From a virus, in the IMG/VR virus record IMGVR_UViG_3300037549_000322, positions 1-20,050 of that record: 20,050 nucleotides of DNA; one strand, given 5' to 3'. The translations under genes were made by a program, and so were the position numbers. A model generated the notes under the pieces. That model did not search any database and was not told the DNA's origin. It saw nothing but the letters and a program-made list of their open reading frames with translations. Positions 1 through 7,088 of this stretch are shown here, piece after piece (positions within the stretch are counted from its first letter, which is position 1; every line of letters starts with the position of its first letter).

Positions 1-114
1 TTACCAACTGTGCGCGACGATAAGGCCGAGGACGAAAAACACAAAACCAGCAAGGCTCAAGAAAACGCTGGCAAGCACAATGAAATAATCTTTTGGGCGA
101 AAAGACAGACGCAT
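1..114 (-). CDS. 37-residue single-pass membrane peptide, last visible gene of the early operon
   Basis: A short reading frame runs from an ATG at 114-112 to a TAA at 3-1. The start overlaps the TGA of the preceding frameshifted gene by one base (TGATG), the same coupling seen throughout this operon, which is why I choose it over an ATG two codons upstream. The peptide begins with basic residues (MRLSFRPKDY), followed by about 22 hydrophobic residues ending FFVLGLIVAHSW, so it is a single membrane helix, probably with the N-terminus in the cytoplasm. I recognise no family. Its role could be early membrane modulation, superinfection exclusion or nothing measurable. The window ends at its stop codon, so I cannot see whether the operon continues. 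Confidence 0.6.
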   Translation of the reverse strand: MRLSFRPKDYFIVLASVFLSLAGFVFFVLGLIVAHSW

Positions 115-576
115 CAGCATACCTCCAGTTGCAGTTGGCCGAGCAGCTCCAGCGCCGCGCGGGGACCATCGACGGCTTTGAGAACCTCCAACTCCGCACG
201 CACCTGGTCGAGGATCTGGCCACGAAGAATGGTGTGATCTTCATCGGAGAGCATGACAAAATAACCGCCTCCGCTTCCCTTTTTGCTGGAGCCGATAGGG
301 ATGCGAAAGTTGATGCGGAGGGTTCGAACAGCGTTTTTTGATCTCCCGCGCGTCCAGTGTTTCGCAACCCTTGAATTCCTGAAGATCGCGGATGGTGACC
401 GCGTTCGCCGCGCCGCGGCAGTAGCGGATCGCGGTGAGAACCTGCTTTTCGTCGAGGGAGAGCGTCAGATTCTGCGGGCCTCCCGGATGGCCAGTCAGCA
501 GCCAGAGAATATCCGCATCGATGGTCTGCCTGCGGGCTTCAATCGAGTCATCAGGAAAAAGGGAAAGCTCCGTCAT
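114..576 (-). pseudogene. Winged-helix-like phage protein broken by one extra base in an A6 run
   Basis: The gene starts at ATG 576-574, overlapping the upstream stop as ATGA, and reads well for about 81 residues: an acidic N-terminus, then a helix-rich segment (LDEKQVLTAIRYCRG, VTIRDLQEFKG, LDAREIKK). At the A6 run on the minus strand (334-339) the frame changes. The zero frame continues as an implausible tail to a stop at 241-243, giving 110 residues. Removing one A gives a convincing continuation (NAVRTLRINFRIPIG, a wing-like GSGGGYFVMLSDED, then an amphipathic helix) to the TGA at 116-114. The restored product would be 153 residues, a winged-helix DNA-binding fold by appearance. The intact frame either side points to a recent mutation, a homopolymer sequencing error, or less likely a +1 recoding site. 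Family not recognised. Confidence 0.7.
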
Positions 577-1157
577 TGAACTGATCCTTCGATGCGAATG
601 ACATAGTTGCTGGCGAAGATCGCGGCTTTGTCGCCGAGCTTGAGGCTGCGCCACCAGTTGTCGCAGATCTTGTCGGTGACGAGGATTGTGGCCTCGACCG
701 AGTTTGCAAGAGTGTGGCCAGAGCCGACGCATGTAGCCTTTATTTGCGACGCGGTGCGCTCTGCCAACTTGTGCTGCGGTTGAGCTGGTGCCGGCTTACC
801 GGATTTCTCTTCATTGCGCATCTTCGTGCGGTAATATTGCACGACACTCATGTCAAGGCCGAGGCGATCGCCAACTACGCGGCATGATTCCGAGAAATCA
901 GATTCTCGAATAGCTTTTATTAACGCGGGTGTTACTTTCATCGGCTTCTCTCCAATTTCTATTTCATTTGTTGATGGTGGGAGTGGGGGAGGGGTTGGCA
1001 ACGGTTTCACCGCGTGCTGCTCGGCCAGCGGAGGATGCGTGCCGTCGTCGCAGGCTGCGCACAGGGCTTCGCCGTCGAAGATAATGATGGCGTCGCAGCA
1101 GAGACAGCGAGTGCAGCGCTTTCCGCGCGGAGCCATGCTGGTGACGGCGTCATTCAT
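573..1157 (-). CDS. Zinc-ribbon plus helix-turn-helix early protein, function unknown
   Basis: This frame encodes 194 residues. Residues 15-36 hold a zinc-ribbon-like cysteine set (C15xxC18, C20, C21, C33xxC36). A proline-rich linker (about 50-62) follows, then a helix-turn-helix-like stretch at about 74-112 (TPALIKAIRESDF, VGDRLGLDMSVVQYYRTK). The C-terminal 60 residues are unassigned. ATG 1157-1155 is preferred because AAAGGAG lies six bases upstream; a GTG one codon earlier (1160) would overlap the previous stop as GTGA. It lies in the early operon between two short genes and overlaps the next as ATGA. The make-up suggests a nucleic-acid-binding regulator of phage or host transcription, but that is inference and I know no named family for it. 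Confidence 0.75.
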   Translation of the reverse strand: MNDAVTSMAPRGKRCTRCLCCDAIIIFDGEALCAACDDGTHPPLAEQHAVKPLPTPPPLPPSTNEIEIGEKPMKVTPALIKAIRESDFSESCRVVGDRLGLDMSVVQYYRTKMRNEEKSGKPAPAQPQHKLAERTASQIKATCVGSGHTLANSVEATILVTDKICDNWWRSLKLGDKAAIFASNYVIRIEGSVQ

Positions 1158-1417
1158 CACGCGCTCCTTTCAAACTGATGAATATCGAAAGGCTCACGCG
1201 CCGCGATGTCGGCCTTCGCCGCGCAGTGGAGCGAGGCTAGCGAGGCCATCACTCCAGCGATGCGGGGAATGAGCGCATCAACGAGCTTCTCGGCGGCCTC
1301 AGGGCTTTCATAGGCCACGTTCGGGTGATTGGTGTTGTAAGTGGTCAGCAGCGTCACAACATCCTGCTTCAGGGCTTCGCTGGCGCTGGCCAATGCATCT
1401 TTGGTTGCGACGCTCAT
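1157..1417 (-). CDS. Small helical early protein, function unknown
   Basis: An 86-residue protein starting at ATG 1417-1415, overlapping the stop of the preceding gene as ATGA. It is predicted to be almost all helix, with an N-terminal stretch (TKDALASASEALKQDVVTLL) and a second alanine-rich stretch (RIAGVMASLASLHCAAKADI). There is no signal peptide, no convincing membrane segment and no metal-binding motif. I recognise no family. Position and coupling show that it is expressed with the transposition genes. It may be an accessory early protein of the kind that affects host functions, but nothing in the sequence says which. Confidence 0.7.
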   Translation of the reverse strand: MSVATKDALASASEALKQDVVTLLTTYNTNHPNVAYESPEAAEKLVDALIPRIAGVMASLASLHCAAKADIAAREPFDIHQFERSA

Positions 1418-1662
1418 AAGGCCGCCGCCTTTCTCAAGCGCAGAGCCATCCTCTGCTCATGTCCAGCCACCCACTTCTTAAGCAAGGTCTTCTGTAGATC
1501 GTGCGCGGCTTCCTGCATCTGCTTGCTGGCCTCGCACAGAAAAGCGCCCTGATTTACGGAGGGTGTTTCCTCAATCGCCCTCGCCTTGATCGCCTCCAGG
1601 CGCGATTGCGCCTGAGAAATGGCCATCTCCACGCGTTCAATACGCCGTTCGAGCAGTGTCAC
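1414..1662 (-). CDS. Small coiled-coil early protein, function unknown
   Basis: An 82-residue protein with a GTG start at 1662-1660, overlapping the upstream TGA as GTGA. The first 30 residues (LLERRIERVEMAISQAQSRL) have heptad-like spacing typical of a coiled coil. The second half is basic and helical (LQKTLLKKW, EQRMALRLRKAAAL). It is likely cytoplasmic and oligomeric. Mu Gam, a DNA-end-protecting coiled-coil protein, sits in a comparable early position, but this protein is much shorter and I do not claim homology. Its neighbours on both sides are also unassigned. Confidence 0.7.
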   Translation of the reverse strand: MTLLERRIERVEMAISQAQSRLEAIKARAIEETPSVNQGAFLCEASKQMQEAAHDLQKTLLKKWVAGHEQRMALRLRKAAAL

Positions 1663-2162
1663 TTCGCGCCGCCTTTCGCCGCTTTCTTCGCGGCCTTTTC
1701 TTCGCGCTCTCGCACGGTGGTGATGGTCTCAACCTTGAGCGAGGGTGTTTTTTTCCGGGGAACGAAGCAGCGGGAATAGAGCTGCTGAATGCGCTCGGCA
1801 AACTTCTTCGGCAGGCGGGTCTGCGGCAGCACGCGCTCGGCGTCCTTGAGCATGGTGTATTCAACGCGCCGCGAGAACATGAGCGGAAAGACCTTCGAGA
1901 GTTTGGCCTGAGAGAGCAGCAGCTCCAGTTCAGTGACGTTATCGTCGAGGATCTCGATGGTTGTGGCGGCGGTGACGGTTCCGCACCACTCCGCGCCTTC
2001 GAAACGGCGCGAGGCTTCGGCGTTGGTGGGCACGCGGCCGAATTCCTGCACGGCGTTCATTACCAGGGCCTTGGCGGTGTCGGCCTTGGTCTTGGCTTCT
2101 TCGGCGGCGAGCTGCTTGGCCGCATAGTCCAAGCAGAACAAATCAAACTGTTGTGGGGTCAT
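1659..2162 (-). CDS. Basic-tailed helical early protein, 167 residues, function unknown
   Basis: The open frame extends further upstream, but the best start is ATG 2162-2160, with GAGG at a suitable distance; an ATG at 2171 is the alternative. Either start overlaps the previous gene by 20-29 bases. The product has an N-terminal helix (TPQQFDLFCLDYAAKQLAAE), a central region at about 50-110 with mixed strand and helix character, and a strongly basic C-terminus after residue 138 (PRKKTP, then REREEKAAKKAAKGGAK). The lysine-rich tail suggests nucleic-acid contact. In place and size it might correspond to early DNA-handling proteins of Mu-like phages, but no diagnostic motif is visible and I leave the function open. 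Confidence 0.7.
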   Translation of the reverse strand: MTPQQFDLFCLDYAAKQLAAEEAKTKADTAKALVMNAVQEFGRVPTNAEASRRFEGAEWCGTVTAATTIEILDDNVTELELLLSQAKLSKVFPLMFSRRVEYTMLKDAERVLPQTRLPKKFAERIQQLYSRCFVPRKKTPSLKVETITTVREREEKAAKKAAKGGAK

Positions 2163-2418
2163 TGTCTTCATCCTCGCTTTTCTGCATTGCTTTGAAGGTT
2201 TCGTTGAGTTCGTCGAGGTAACGGGAGAGCCGCTTGTGGCAGCAGCTTTGGCCGCAGATTTCCTCGTAAGTGAAGAGTGGGTTCCTATCCGGGTCTGTGG
2301 CCTCAATCGGCTGAAAGAGGATTCCCTCAAAGTCCGGCTTGACGATGGCGAAGAGCCAGTGATTGGTGTCGAGCTTGGGAGTTCCGCAGACCTGGCAGAG
2401 AAATGGAGGAGCTTGCAT
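2143..2418 (-). CDS. Small cysteine/histidine-rich (putative zinc-binding) early protein
   Basis: A 91-residue product starting at ATG 2418-2416, which shares one base with the preceding TGA (TGATG). The N-terminus carries C8-x2-C11 with H20 (CQVCGTPKLDTNHW), and a second cluster follows at C55, C59, C60 and H61 (ICGQSCCHKRL). Together these could form one or two zinc sites. The C-terminus is acidic (KSEDEDNDP). The longer open frame upstream of 2418 overlaps the previous gene completely and has poor composition, so it was not used. Probably a small cytoplasmic DNA- or protein-binding factor; the family is not recognised. Confidence 0.72.
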   Translation of the reverse strand: MQAPPFLCQVCGTPKLDTNHWLFAIVKPDFEGILFQPIEATDPDRNPLFTYEEICGQSCCHKRLSRYLDELNETFKAMQKSEDEDNDPTTV

Positions 2419-2696
2419 CAGTGCACCATCCTTTCCGATGGGCGCGAGCAGCGGATCGCCATATCGATGGCGGCGTGCGCCGGCTCGATATTTCTGAGGA
2501 TGGCTTTGGCCACGGGGATTGGAATGCCTTTGAAGATGCGCAGGCAATCAAGCGCCAGCTCCAGATCGGCGGAGAGAGCGGTCAGCGCATCCGCGAACTC
2601 CGATGGAATGGCCGCAACCGACTTTGAGCTAGCGCACTGCACGTCGCCGTACTGATCGATGTAGACAACGCGATCGCTGGGCTGGGCTGGCATCAT
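2418..2696 (-). CDS. Small early protein, 92 residues, function unknown
   Basis: The start is ATG 2696-2694, overlapping the upstream TGA as ATGA, with GAAAGG upstream; a second ATG follows immediately. The product opens with a short beta-like segment (DRVVYIDQYGDVQCASS), then turns helical (PSEFADALTALSADLELALD, VAKAILRNIEPAHAAIDMAI). It has no membrane helix or metal motif. I do not recognise it. It lies between two small cysteine-pair proteins, so this stretch of the operon is a cluster of tiny accessory genes. Confidence 0.7.
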   Translation of the reverse strand: MMPAQPSDRVVYIDQYGDVQCASSKSVAAIPSEFADALTALSADLELALDCLRIFKGIPIPVAKAILRNIEPAHAAIDMAIRCSRPSERMVH

Positions 2697-2881
2697 GCGC
2701 CGCCTTTCGCACACGCGGGGCAAAGGTCTTGTTTATCGTGCAGCCGCGTGTTCTTCTCGAACTTCCAGCCGCGCTCTTTGAGGTCGCGACGGAACTGAGT
2801 CTCTGTGAAACATGCCGCGTCTTCGCTGTCGGAATAGACTTTGCAGTTGTCGCAGCGAATCTGGATGTAGCGCTCGATCAT
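2693..2881 (-). CDS. 62-residue zinc-finger-like early protein
   Basis: Starts at ATG 2881-2879 with GGAGG six bases upstream and an ATGA overlap with the previous gene. Two CxxC pairs (C10-C13 in IRCDNCKVYSD and C54-C57 in DLCPACAKG) flank a helical middle with FTETQFRRDLKERGW. This is the layout of a small treble-clef or zinc-ribbon protein binding one zinc. Proteins of this kind are common in phage early operons and in host genomes as DNA- or protein-binding adaptors; the specific partner is not visible. Confidence 0.78.
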   Translation of the reverse strand: MIERYIQIRCDNCKVYSDSEDAACFTETQFRRDLKERGWKFEKNTRLHDKQDLCPACAKGGA

Positions 2882-3201
2882 TCGCGGCCTCCGAGCACCT
2901 GGTCAACAGCACCGCCAGGTAGAAATGCGGGGACGATTTCCCACACGAGATAGAGCGCGGCTAAAATCACGAAGAGCTTGACGCCGTTGCAAACGATCTC
3001 GTCGGCGCGAAAGACAAAGTTGGTCAAGCGGCGCAGTTGCTGGTCGCTGGGAGTCCAATTGAGCACCTTATCCTGCTCAAGCTCATCCGTTTCCTCGACC
3101 AACCGCTGCAGCGACGAAGGCAAAGCTGAAGTCGTGCCCACCTTCTCAACATCAACGGAAGAGGCCATTCCAAAATAACGAAGGCATTTGCTGATCTTCA
3201 T
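2878..3201 (-). CDS. Small membrane protein encoded directly after the MuB-like ATPase
   Basis: A 107-residue protein starting at ATG 3201-3199, with GAGG seven bases upstream and an ATGA overlap with the ATPase stop. The first 70 residues are soluble and charged, with a helix around LQRLVEETDELEQDK. Residues 74-94 (KLFVILAALYLVWEIVPAFL) form one clear transmembrane helix, followed by a short tail (GGAVDQVLGGRE). Its place after the ATPase is conserved only in the sense of being in the early operon; I know no Mu counterpart. It could anchor a replication or exclusion complex to the membrane, which is speculation. Confidence 0.72.
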   Translation of the reverse strand: MKISKCLRYFGMASSVDVEKVGTTSALPSSLQRLVEETDELEQDKVLNWTPSDQQLRRLTNFVFRADEIVCNGVKLFVILAALYLVWEIVPAFLPGGAVDQVLGGRE

Positions 3202-4157
3202 GCAGCGGCCTCGGCTTTCTCGGAGATCTCCGGCTTGGCCAGGCCCGCGCGGATCTCGCGGATCGCGGCCATCAATCTGCCGATGCTGATATAGCGCTGC
3301 GCCTTTCGGTCAACGCGAACGCTGATGGTGGCCAGCTCGATCTGCTGGCGGATCAGCGCGGCGTCGAGCGTGAGGCCGGCGAGTTCCGATTTGAGGATGC
3401 CAGCAGCCTCGTCGGCGGTGACGGGCGGAAGCGTGATCTTGTCGCTAATGCGGCGCTCAAGCTGTTCGAGCCGCCCGGCGAAGTCGGCGAAGATGCGGTC
3501 GAGTTCGTGCGAGCCGGCGAAGCAGAGCGAGAAGCGTGGATCTTCGTCGAGCAACTCACGCACCACCTCCATGCAGTCGATGGAGAGATGCTGAGCCTCG
3601 TCAAAGTAAAGAACAACGCGCGCGCCGCGAAAATCCCAGCGCAGATTGTGAATGGCGCGGTCGATGGCTGTGTGCGCCTCGGTGCCACAGGCGGTGGCTA
3701 CGCGCTTCATCAGGTCGCGCGGGCAAATGCGAGCGCGGCAGTAGACGCGGAAGATGTAGGTCTTCTCTTCAGCCGGGCGTTGCGCGTTGTGCTGCGAGAT
3801 CAGGTAGCGCGCAATGTCGGTCTTGCCCGATCCCGGCGGCGCGTAAACCATGAAGATTTGCGGCCGCTCCAGTAGCTGCGTGAAGACAGAGCGCATGATC
3901 TTGACGGCGCCCGTTTCGTAGAGGTTGCCAGTCCAGGCGTCGGACTCAAGCGGAAAGCGATCGATGAAACTGAGAATCGCCGCGCAAATGTGGCTGGCGT
4001 CGGCGATTGTGGCATAACGTCCGTTGCGGAACTGAGCGAAGGTGTTCGGCGAGTAGCCGATTCTCCGCGCGAAATCTTCCGGGCTCATGCCAGACTGGGT
4101 CAGATAGTCGATGGCGAGTTTCTGTACCCGCGCAGCGCTATTGGCAGGTTCGTTCAT
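3198..4157 (-). CDS. MuB-like AAA+ ATPase, target-DNA activator for transposition
   Basis: The 319-residue product matches the MuB/TniB-type layout: an N-terminal HTH (about 20-50, SGMSPEDFARRIGYSPNTFA) and then an AAA+ domain with Walker A APPGSGKT at 106-113, Walker B VVLYFDEA at 181-188 and a sensor-1-like LCFAGSHE at 211-218. In Mu, MuB binds target DNA as an ATP-dependent filament, delivers targets to MuA, stimulates it and gives target immunity. I chose ATG 4157-4155 because GGGAGA lies just upstream. The open frame extends to 4220, but the extra residues are arginine-rich and lie inside the transposase gene. It overlaps the transposase by 20 bases, as expected for coupled subunits. The family assignment is firm; the filament mechanism is carried over from Mu. 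Confidence 0.93.
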   Translation of the reverse strand: MNEPANSAARVQKLAIDYLTQSGMSPEDFARRIGYSPNTFAQFRNGRYATIADASHICAAILSFIDRFPLESDAWTGNLYETGAVKIMRSVFTQLLERPQIFMVYAPPGSGKTDIARYLISQHNAQRPAEEKTYIFRVYCRARICPRDLMKRVATACGTEAHTAIDRAIHNLRWDFRGARVVLYFDEAQHLSIDCMEVVRELLDEDPRFSLCFAGSHELDRIFADFAGRLEQLERRISDKITLPPVTADEAAGILKSELAGLTLDAALIRQQIELATISVRVDRKAQRYISIGRLMAAIREIRAGLAKPEISEKAEAAA

Positions 4158-6000
4158 GTTGATTCTCCCTAAAAATACGTGCAGCTTCGGCCGGCGTCGG
4201 CGGCCGAGTGAAGGTGTCATTGTCGGGGGACAGTTTGTGGGGGCGTTGTGTGACTACATCGGAAAGATCAGCGTTAACCGGCAAGCGCAAGCGGCCAGCC
4301 ATTGCTTCGAGCGGCGATTGCGCGCCGTTCTGACGGGCGACGAGAGTGATGGTTGAAAGCGCTTCGCGCGTCTGCTTTTCGAGGTGACGGCGCTGCGCCA
4401 TGCTCTCCGCGATTTGCGCCTGAGTCTTCTCGTCATAGGGAGCAAAGCGGACTTTGTCTTCAGCCTGGAGTGTCGCGATGAAGTTGCCGTCGAGATCGAG
4501 CGCTGCGGCCTTTTCCCAGGCGTTGCTGTCGTAGGCAATAATGATTTCGGTATCGTTGAGATTGTGCAGCGCTAACCAACCGGCCTGATCAACAGGCTGA
4601 TAGCGGCGCTTGTTGAGGTGCACAGCACATTCGCGCACCTGGCGAGGTTCATGCTCCATCAGCAGCAGCGCGAGTGTGGCGGGATCGGGAATAGGTTTCT
4701 GGCGCGGATTGAGATTTGCTTCAAAGACTTCGCGCGGCGTTCCGCCGTCCATGCCTTCGCCGGTGTGCGGAGTGTCTGCATATTCATCCAGCCAGGCCAG
4801 GCAGGCCATGATGAAGAGGCTCGCCTTGGGGTGCTTTGACTCATCAACACGGCCAGCCTTCAAAAGGCGACGGTGAATCATCATGGCCGTCTCGGTAGAT
4901 TCAGGCCGCGTAAAAGGATTGCCGCTGGTGTAGGTGGGCCAGCATTTATCGAAGCGCTCGTGAACCGTGCGGAAACTGCGCTCAACGTGCTTACTCTGGG
5001 GATGATGAGGAATACAGTGCGTGACGGCGATTCCCAGCCGCGCCAGAAAACCCGTGGAGGCAATTGAATCGAACTCGGCCTTCCACCAGCCCTGCGGCGC
5101 CAGCGGTGACTCCATCAGATAGCCGGGCAGCGCGCCCTTGGCCACCTTCTTGTAATCCTTGCCATTGTCAACGTAGATGCACTCAGGAGGACCATACTTG
5201 GCGATGCCGCGCCGCATGGTAGCGGCGATGGCGCGGGAGCTGCCCTCCCAGGCCCAGCTCGCGCCCACATACATGCGGCTGCGATAGTCAAGCATCGCGG
5301 AAAAACGAATGCGGATCGGCGCGCCCCACTCCACCTCAGCGAAGGTGTCGTTAAAGCACTCAACGTCGTGGATCATGTGGTCGCCGACCCAAACCGCATT
5401 GGAGTAAACGTCGGTGTAGCCGCGCGTCAGATAAGGGCTCATGCGCTCGCGATAGGCCTTGCGGCCCTGGCGCGCGTAAGTTGTCAGAGATGGCGGCATG
5501 GATCGCAGCCAGGAGCGGACGGTTTTATAACTTGGCAAATCACCTTCAGGAACGTCGATCATTGCCGCGTCGCGCACGATTGCTTCATAAGCAAAGGTGG
5601 CCGACTGTTTGCACGTAAGGTAAAGGTAAGCCGCGAGCCACGCGGCTTTGGGATAGGCGCTGAAGAAACGGGATTGATTTTTGTCTTTGCGCGTGTGATC
5701 GGCCAAGTCGGCCAATCCGCCATTTTGGAAACGCTTGAGCCAGAGCCAAATTGTTCGCTCGCTCACGCCTGTCGATTCGGCCACGTATGCAGTCATGCGG
5801 CTAGAGCTGGTCACCGGCGTTCCATCTTGCAGGCGCAACGAACCAAAGCGATGCGGATCGGTGCGGTAATCAAAAAGCATCTGAATCGCGGCGAGACGTT
5901 GCTCGGCCTGGGCTTGATCGCTCGGATCGGGAAGCAGCACGCGCTGAGGGGTGGCGACTGGAGTTGGCAGCGGGAGACAAATCGATAGCTGCGTGGCCAT
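4138..6000 (-). CDS. MuA-like DDE transposase
   Basis: The 620-residue product catalyses strand cleavage and transfer for integration and replicative transposition. Residues about 60-105 form a helix-turn-helix (VSERTIWLWLKRFQNGGLAD) for end recognition. The rve/DDE core has D207 (VWVGDHMIHD), D278 (CIYVDNGKDY) and E340 in HHPQSKHVERSFR, a spacing close to that of MuA. After the core come the strand-rich MuA C-terminal domain (HLNKRRYQPVD near 465-480) and a charged tail that in Mu contacts MuB and ClpX. The length fits MuA (663) with a shorter N-terminus. ATG 6000-5998 abuts the stop of the J-domain gene and GAGGTGA precedes it. All three catalytic residues are present, so the enzyme should be active. 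Confidence 0.95.
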   Translation of the reverse strand: MATQLSICLPLPTPVATPQRVLLPDPSDQAQAEQRLAAIQMLFDYRTDPHRFGSLRLQDGTPVTSSSRMTAYVAESTGVSERTIWLWLKRFQNGGLADLADHTRKDKNQSRFFSAYPKAAWLAAYLYLTCKQSATFAYEAIVRDAAMIDVPEGDLPSYKTVRSWLRSMPPSLTTYARQGRKAYRERMSPYLTRGYTDVYSNAVWVGDHMIHDVECFNDTFAEVEWGAPIRIRFSAMLDYRSRMYVGASWAWEGSSRAIAATMRRGIAKYGPPECIYVDNGKDYKKVAKGALPGYLMESPLAPQGWWKAEFDSIASTGFLARLGIAVTHCIPHHPQSKHVERSFRTVHERFDKCWPTYTSGNPFTRPESTETAMMIHRRLLKAGRVDESKHPKASLFIMACLAWLDEYADTPHTGEGMDGGTPREVFEANLNPRQKPIPDPATLALLLMEHEPRQVRECAVHLNKRRYQPVDQAGWLALHNLNDTEIIIAYDSNAWEKAAALDLDGNFIATLQAEDKVRFAPYDEKTQAQIAESMAQRRHLEKQTREALSTITLVARQNGAQSPLEAMAGRLRLPVNADLSDVVTQRPHKLSPDNDTFTRPPTPAEAARIFRENQHERTCQ

Positions 6001-6630
6001 CTACTTCACCTCATCTAGAGCTTCTGTACGTGCGCGGTTCAGTTCACTCATAGCTTCGTTGCTGCCGCCGCGATCGGGGTGGCGTGCAAAGGAGAGCGCG
6101 CGGAAGTTGACTTCGATCTCCGCTCGGGTTGCATCCCGGCGCACATCGAGAACGTTCCACCAGTCGCGGTCTGTTTTGGCCGGCAGAGCCGCGAAGCCGC
6201 GGAAGGTTCTCTCCTGGACTTGGGCGCCGCCGTGACGCTCAATAGCGCGCATGGCCTCCAGCGTGGCCGCCACGGCCGCCAGGTTATCCGCTACCGAGCG
6301 GTATATATCGATGGCCATGCATTGCATAGGAGCGTCCTGGCTCTTACGCCAGTAAACGGCAACGCCGGAGTCGGCAGGTTCGCGCTGGTCGGAGCGAGGC
6401 AGTCCATCGAGACGTGTGGGCACATTGGTAGAGATAAGAACGTCATCGCGGCTGATGCGCATTGAGTTTAGTTGGAAAAGAATGCGCTGGATGCCATCCA
6501 TCACCGAGACGCCGCGACGGTCGCGCTTGAAGTGGCCGTTCTTGCGGGCGTAGCTTGCGACGCGCGCCCAGCCATCCGGCCAGCAAAGCGGATAATTTGT
6601 AAGAGAAAAATGGCGGTTTTCTGACTTCAT
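6001..6630 (-). CDS. Phage J-domain (DnaJ-like) protein encoded just before the transposase
   Basis: A 209-residue product. The last 55 residues are a J-domain: WNVLDVRRDATRAEIEVNF, then helix III preceded by the HPD tripeptide at 184-186 (FARHPDRGGSNEAM). HPD is the residue set that stimulates the DnaK ATPase. The first 150 residues form a separate domain (YPLCWPDGW, VLISTNVPTRLDGLP, VAVYWR, CMAIDIYRSVADNLAAVAAT) that I have the impression of seeing in other phage and plasmid J-proteins, but whose function I do not know. It has no Gly/Phe linker or zinc-finger domain, so it is a class C J-protein. ATG 6630-6628 overlaps the previous stop as ATGA and its own stop touches the transposase start. 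A chaperone role in transposition or repressor handling is inference. Confidence 0.88.
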   Translation of the reverse strand: MKSENRHFSLTNYPLCWPDGWARVASYARKNGHFKRDRRGVSVMDGIQRILFQLNSMRISRDDVLISTNVPTRLDGLPRSDQREPADSGVAVYWRKSQDAPMQCMAIDIYRSVADNLAAVAATLEAMRAIERHGGAQVQERTFRGFAALPAKTDRDWWNVLDVRRDATRAEIEVNFRALSFARHPDRGGSNEAMSELNRARTEALDEVK

Positions 6631-7088
6631 AACTCAACCCCCGACAACCTTTTTTCGAGCAGCGCAACATGCTCCGCAGCGCGCTTTTCTCGGAGGAATT
6701 CCCTGCCCAGGTCGAGGAGTTCAGCTTCGGTTTGCGTAATGACTTTGTAGCCAGCCAGTTCCACGCGGCTATAAAGTAGCCGGAAGTCGCCGGTTGCGGC
6801 GCAAAACGCGCGATCCCACGCGCCGGGCCAGCGATGGAGTTCCTTGGATTCTGCTGTGAAGGAAGCGATCATGCGCGCCGTGACAGGCACGGCGAGCATC
6901 GACTGCATTTCGTCCGCGATCTGTTCCCGGCTCTTTCCTGAACGCTTGATGGCGTCCGTTACAAGGCCGCGCACCAGCGAATCATCATTCAGGCTTCCAG
7001 GCAGCGGCTTGATGGAAGAATTTTGGTCAAAGAGTGGCAGTGACATTCCAGCAGCAAAGGAAGGAGACTCAAAACATGTTGAGTTCAC
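6627..7088 (-). CDS. Second early regulator-like protein (HTH-like N-terminal half)
   Basis: A 153-residue product with a GTG start at 7088-7086, overlapping the Ner-like stop as GTGA, with GAAGG upstream; ATG 7046-7044 is an alternative that removes 14 residues. The segment at about 36-80 (LVRGLVTDAIKRSGKSREQI, then VTARMIASFTAE) looks like a helix-turn-helix. The C-terminal 35 residues (EAELLDLGREFLREKR, HVALLEKRL) are a probable coiled coil for oligomerisation. I have the impression that proteins of this form accompany transposases in Mu-like prophages but cannot name the family. Its place between the Ner-like protein and the transposition genes suggests a DNA-binding accessory factor. Confidence 0.75.
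   Translation of the reverse strand: MNSTCFESPSFAAGMSLPLFDQNSSIKPLPGSLNDDSLVRGLVTDAIKRSGKSREQIADEMQSMLAVPVTARMIASFTAESKELHRWPGAWDRAFCAATGDFRLLYSRVELAGYKVITQTEAELLDLGREFLREKRAAEHVALLEKRLSGVEL

Noticed and set aside
334-340. Programmed -1 frameshift at the A6 run
   Set aside because: The required shift is +1 (or -2) relative to the zero frame, and the codon phase does not match a -1 slippery heptamer; mutation or sequencing error is simpler.
1656-2195. Open frame of 179 codons on the plus strand within the early operon
   Set aside because: It lies opposite a gene that is coupled to both its neighbours; glycine/leucine-rich low-information product.
5368-5988. Open frame of 206 codons on the plus strand, opposite the transposase
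   Set aside because: Antisense of the HTH and first catalytic region of the transposase; composition is typical of a shadow frame.
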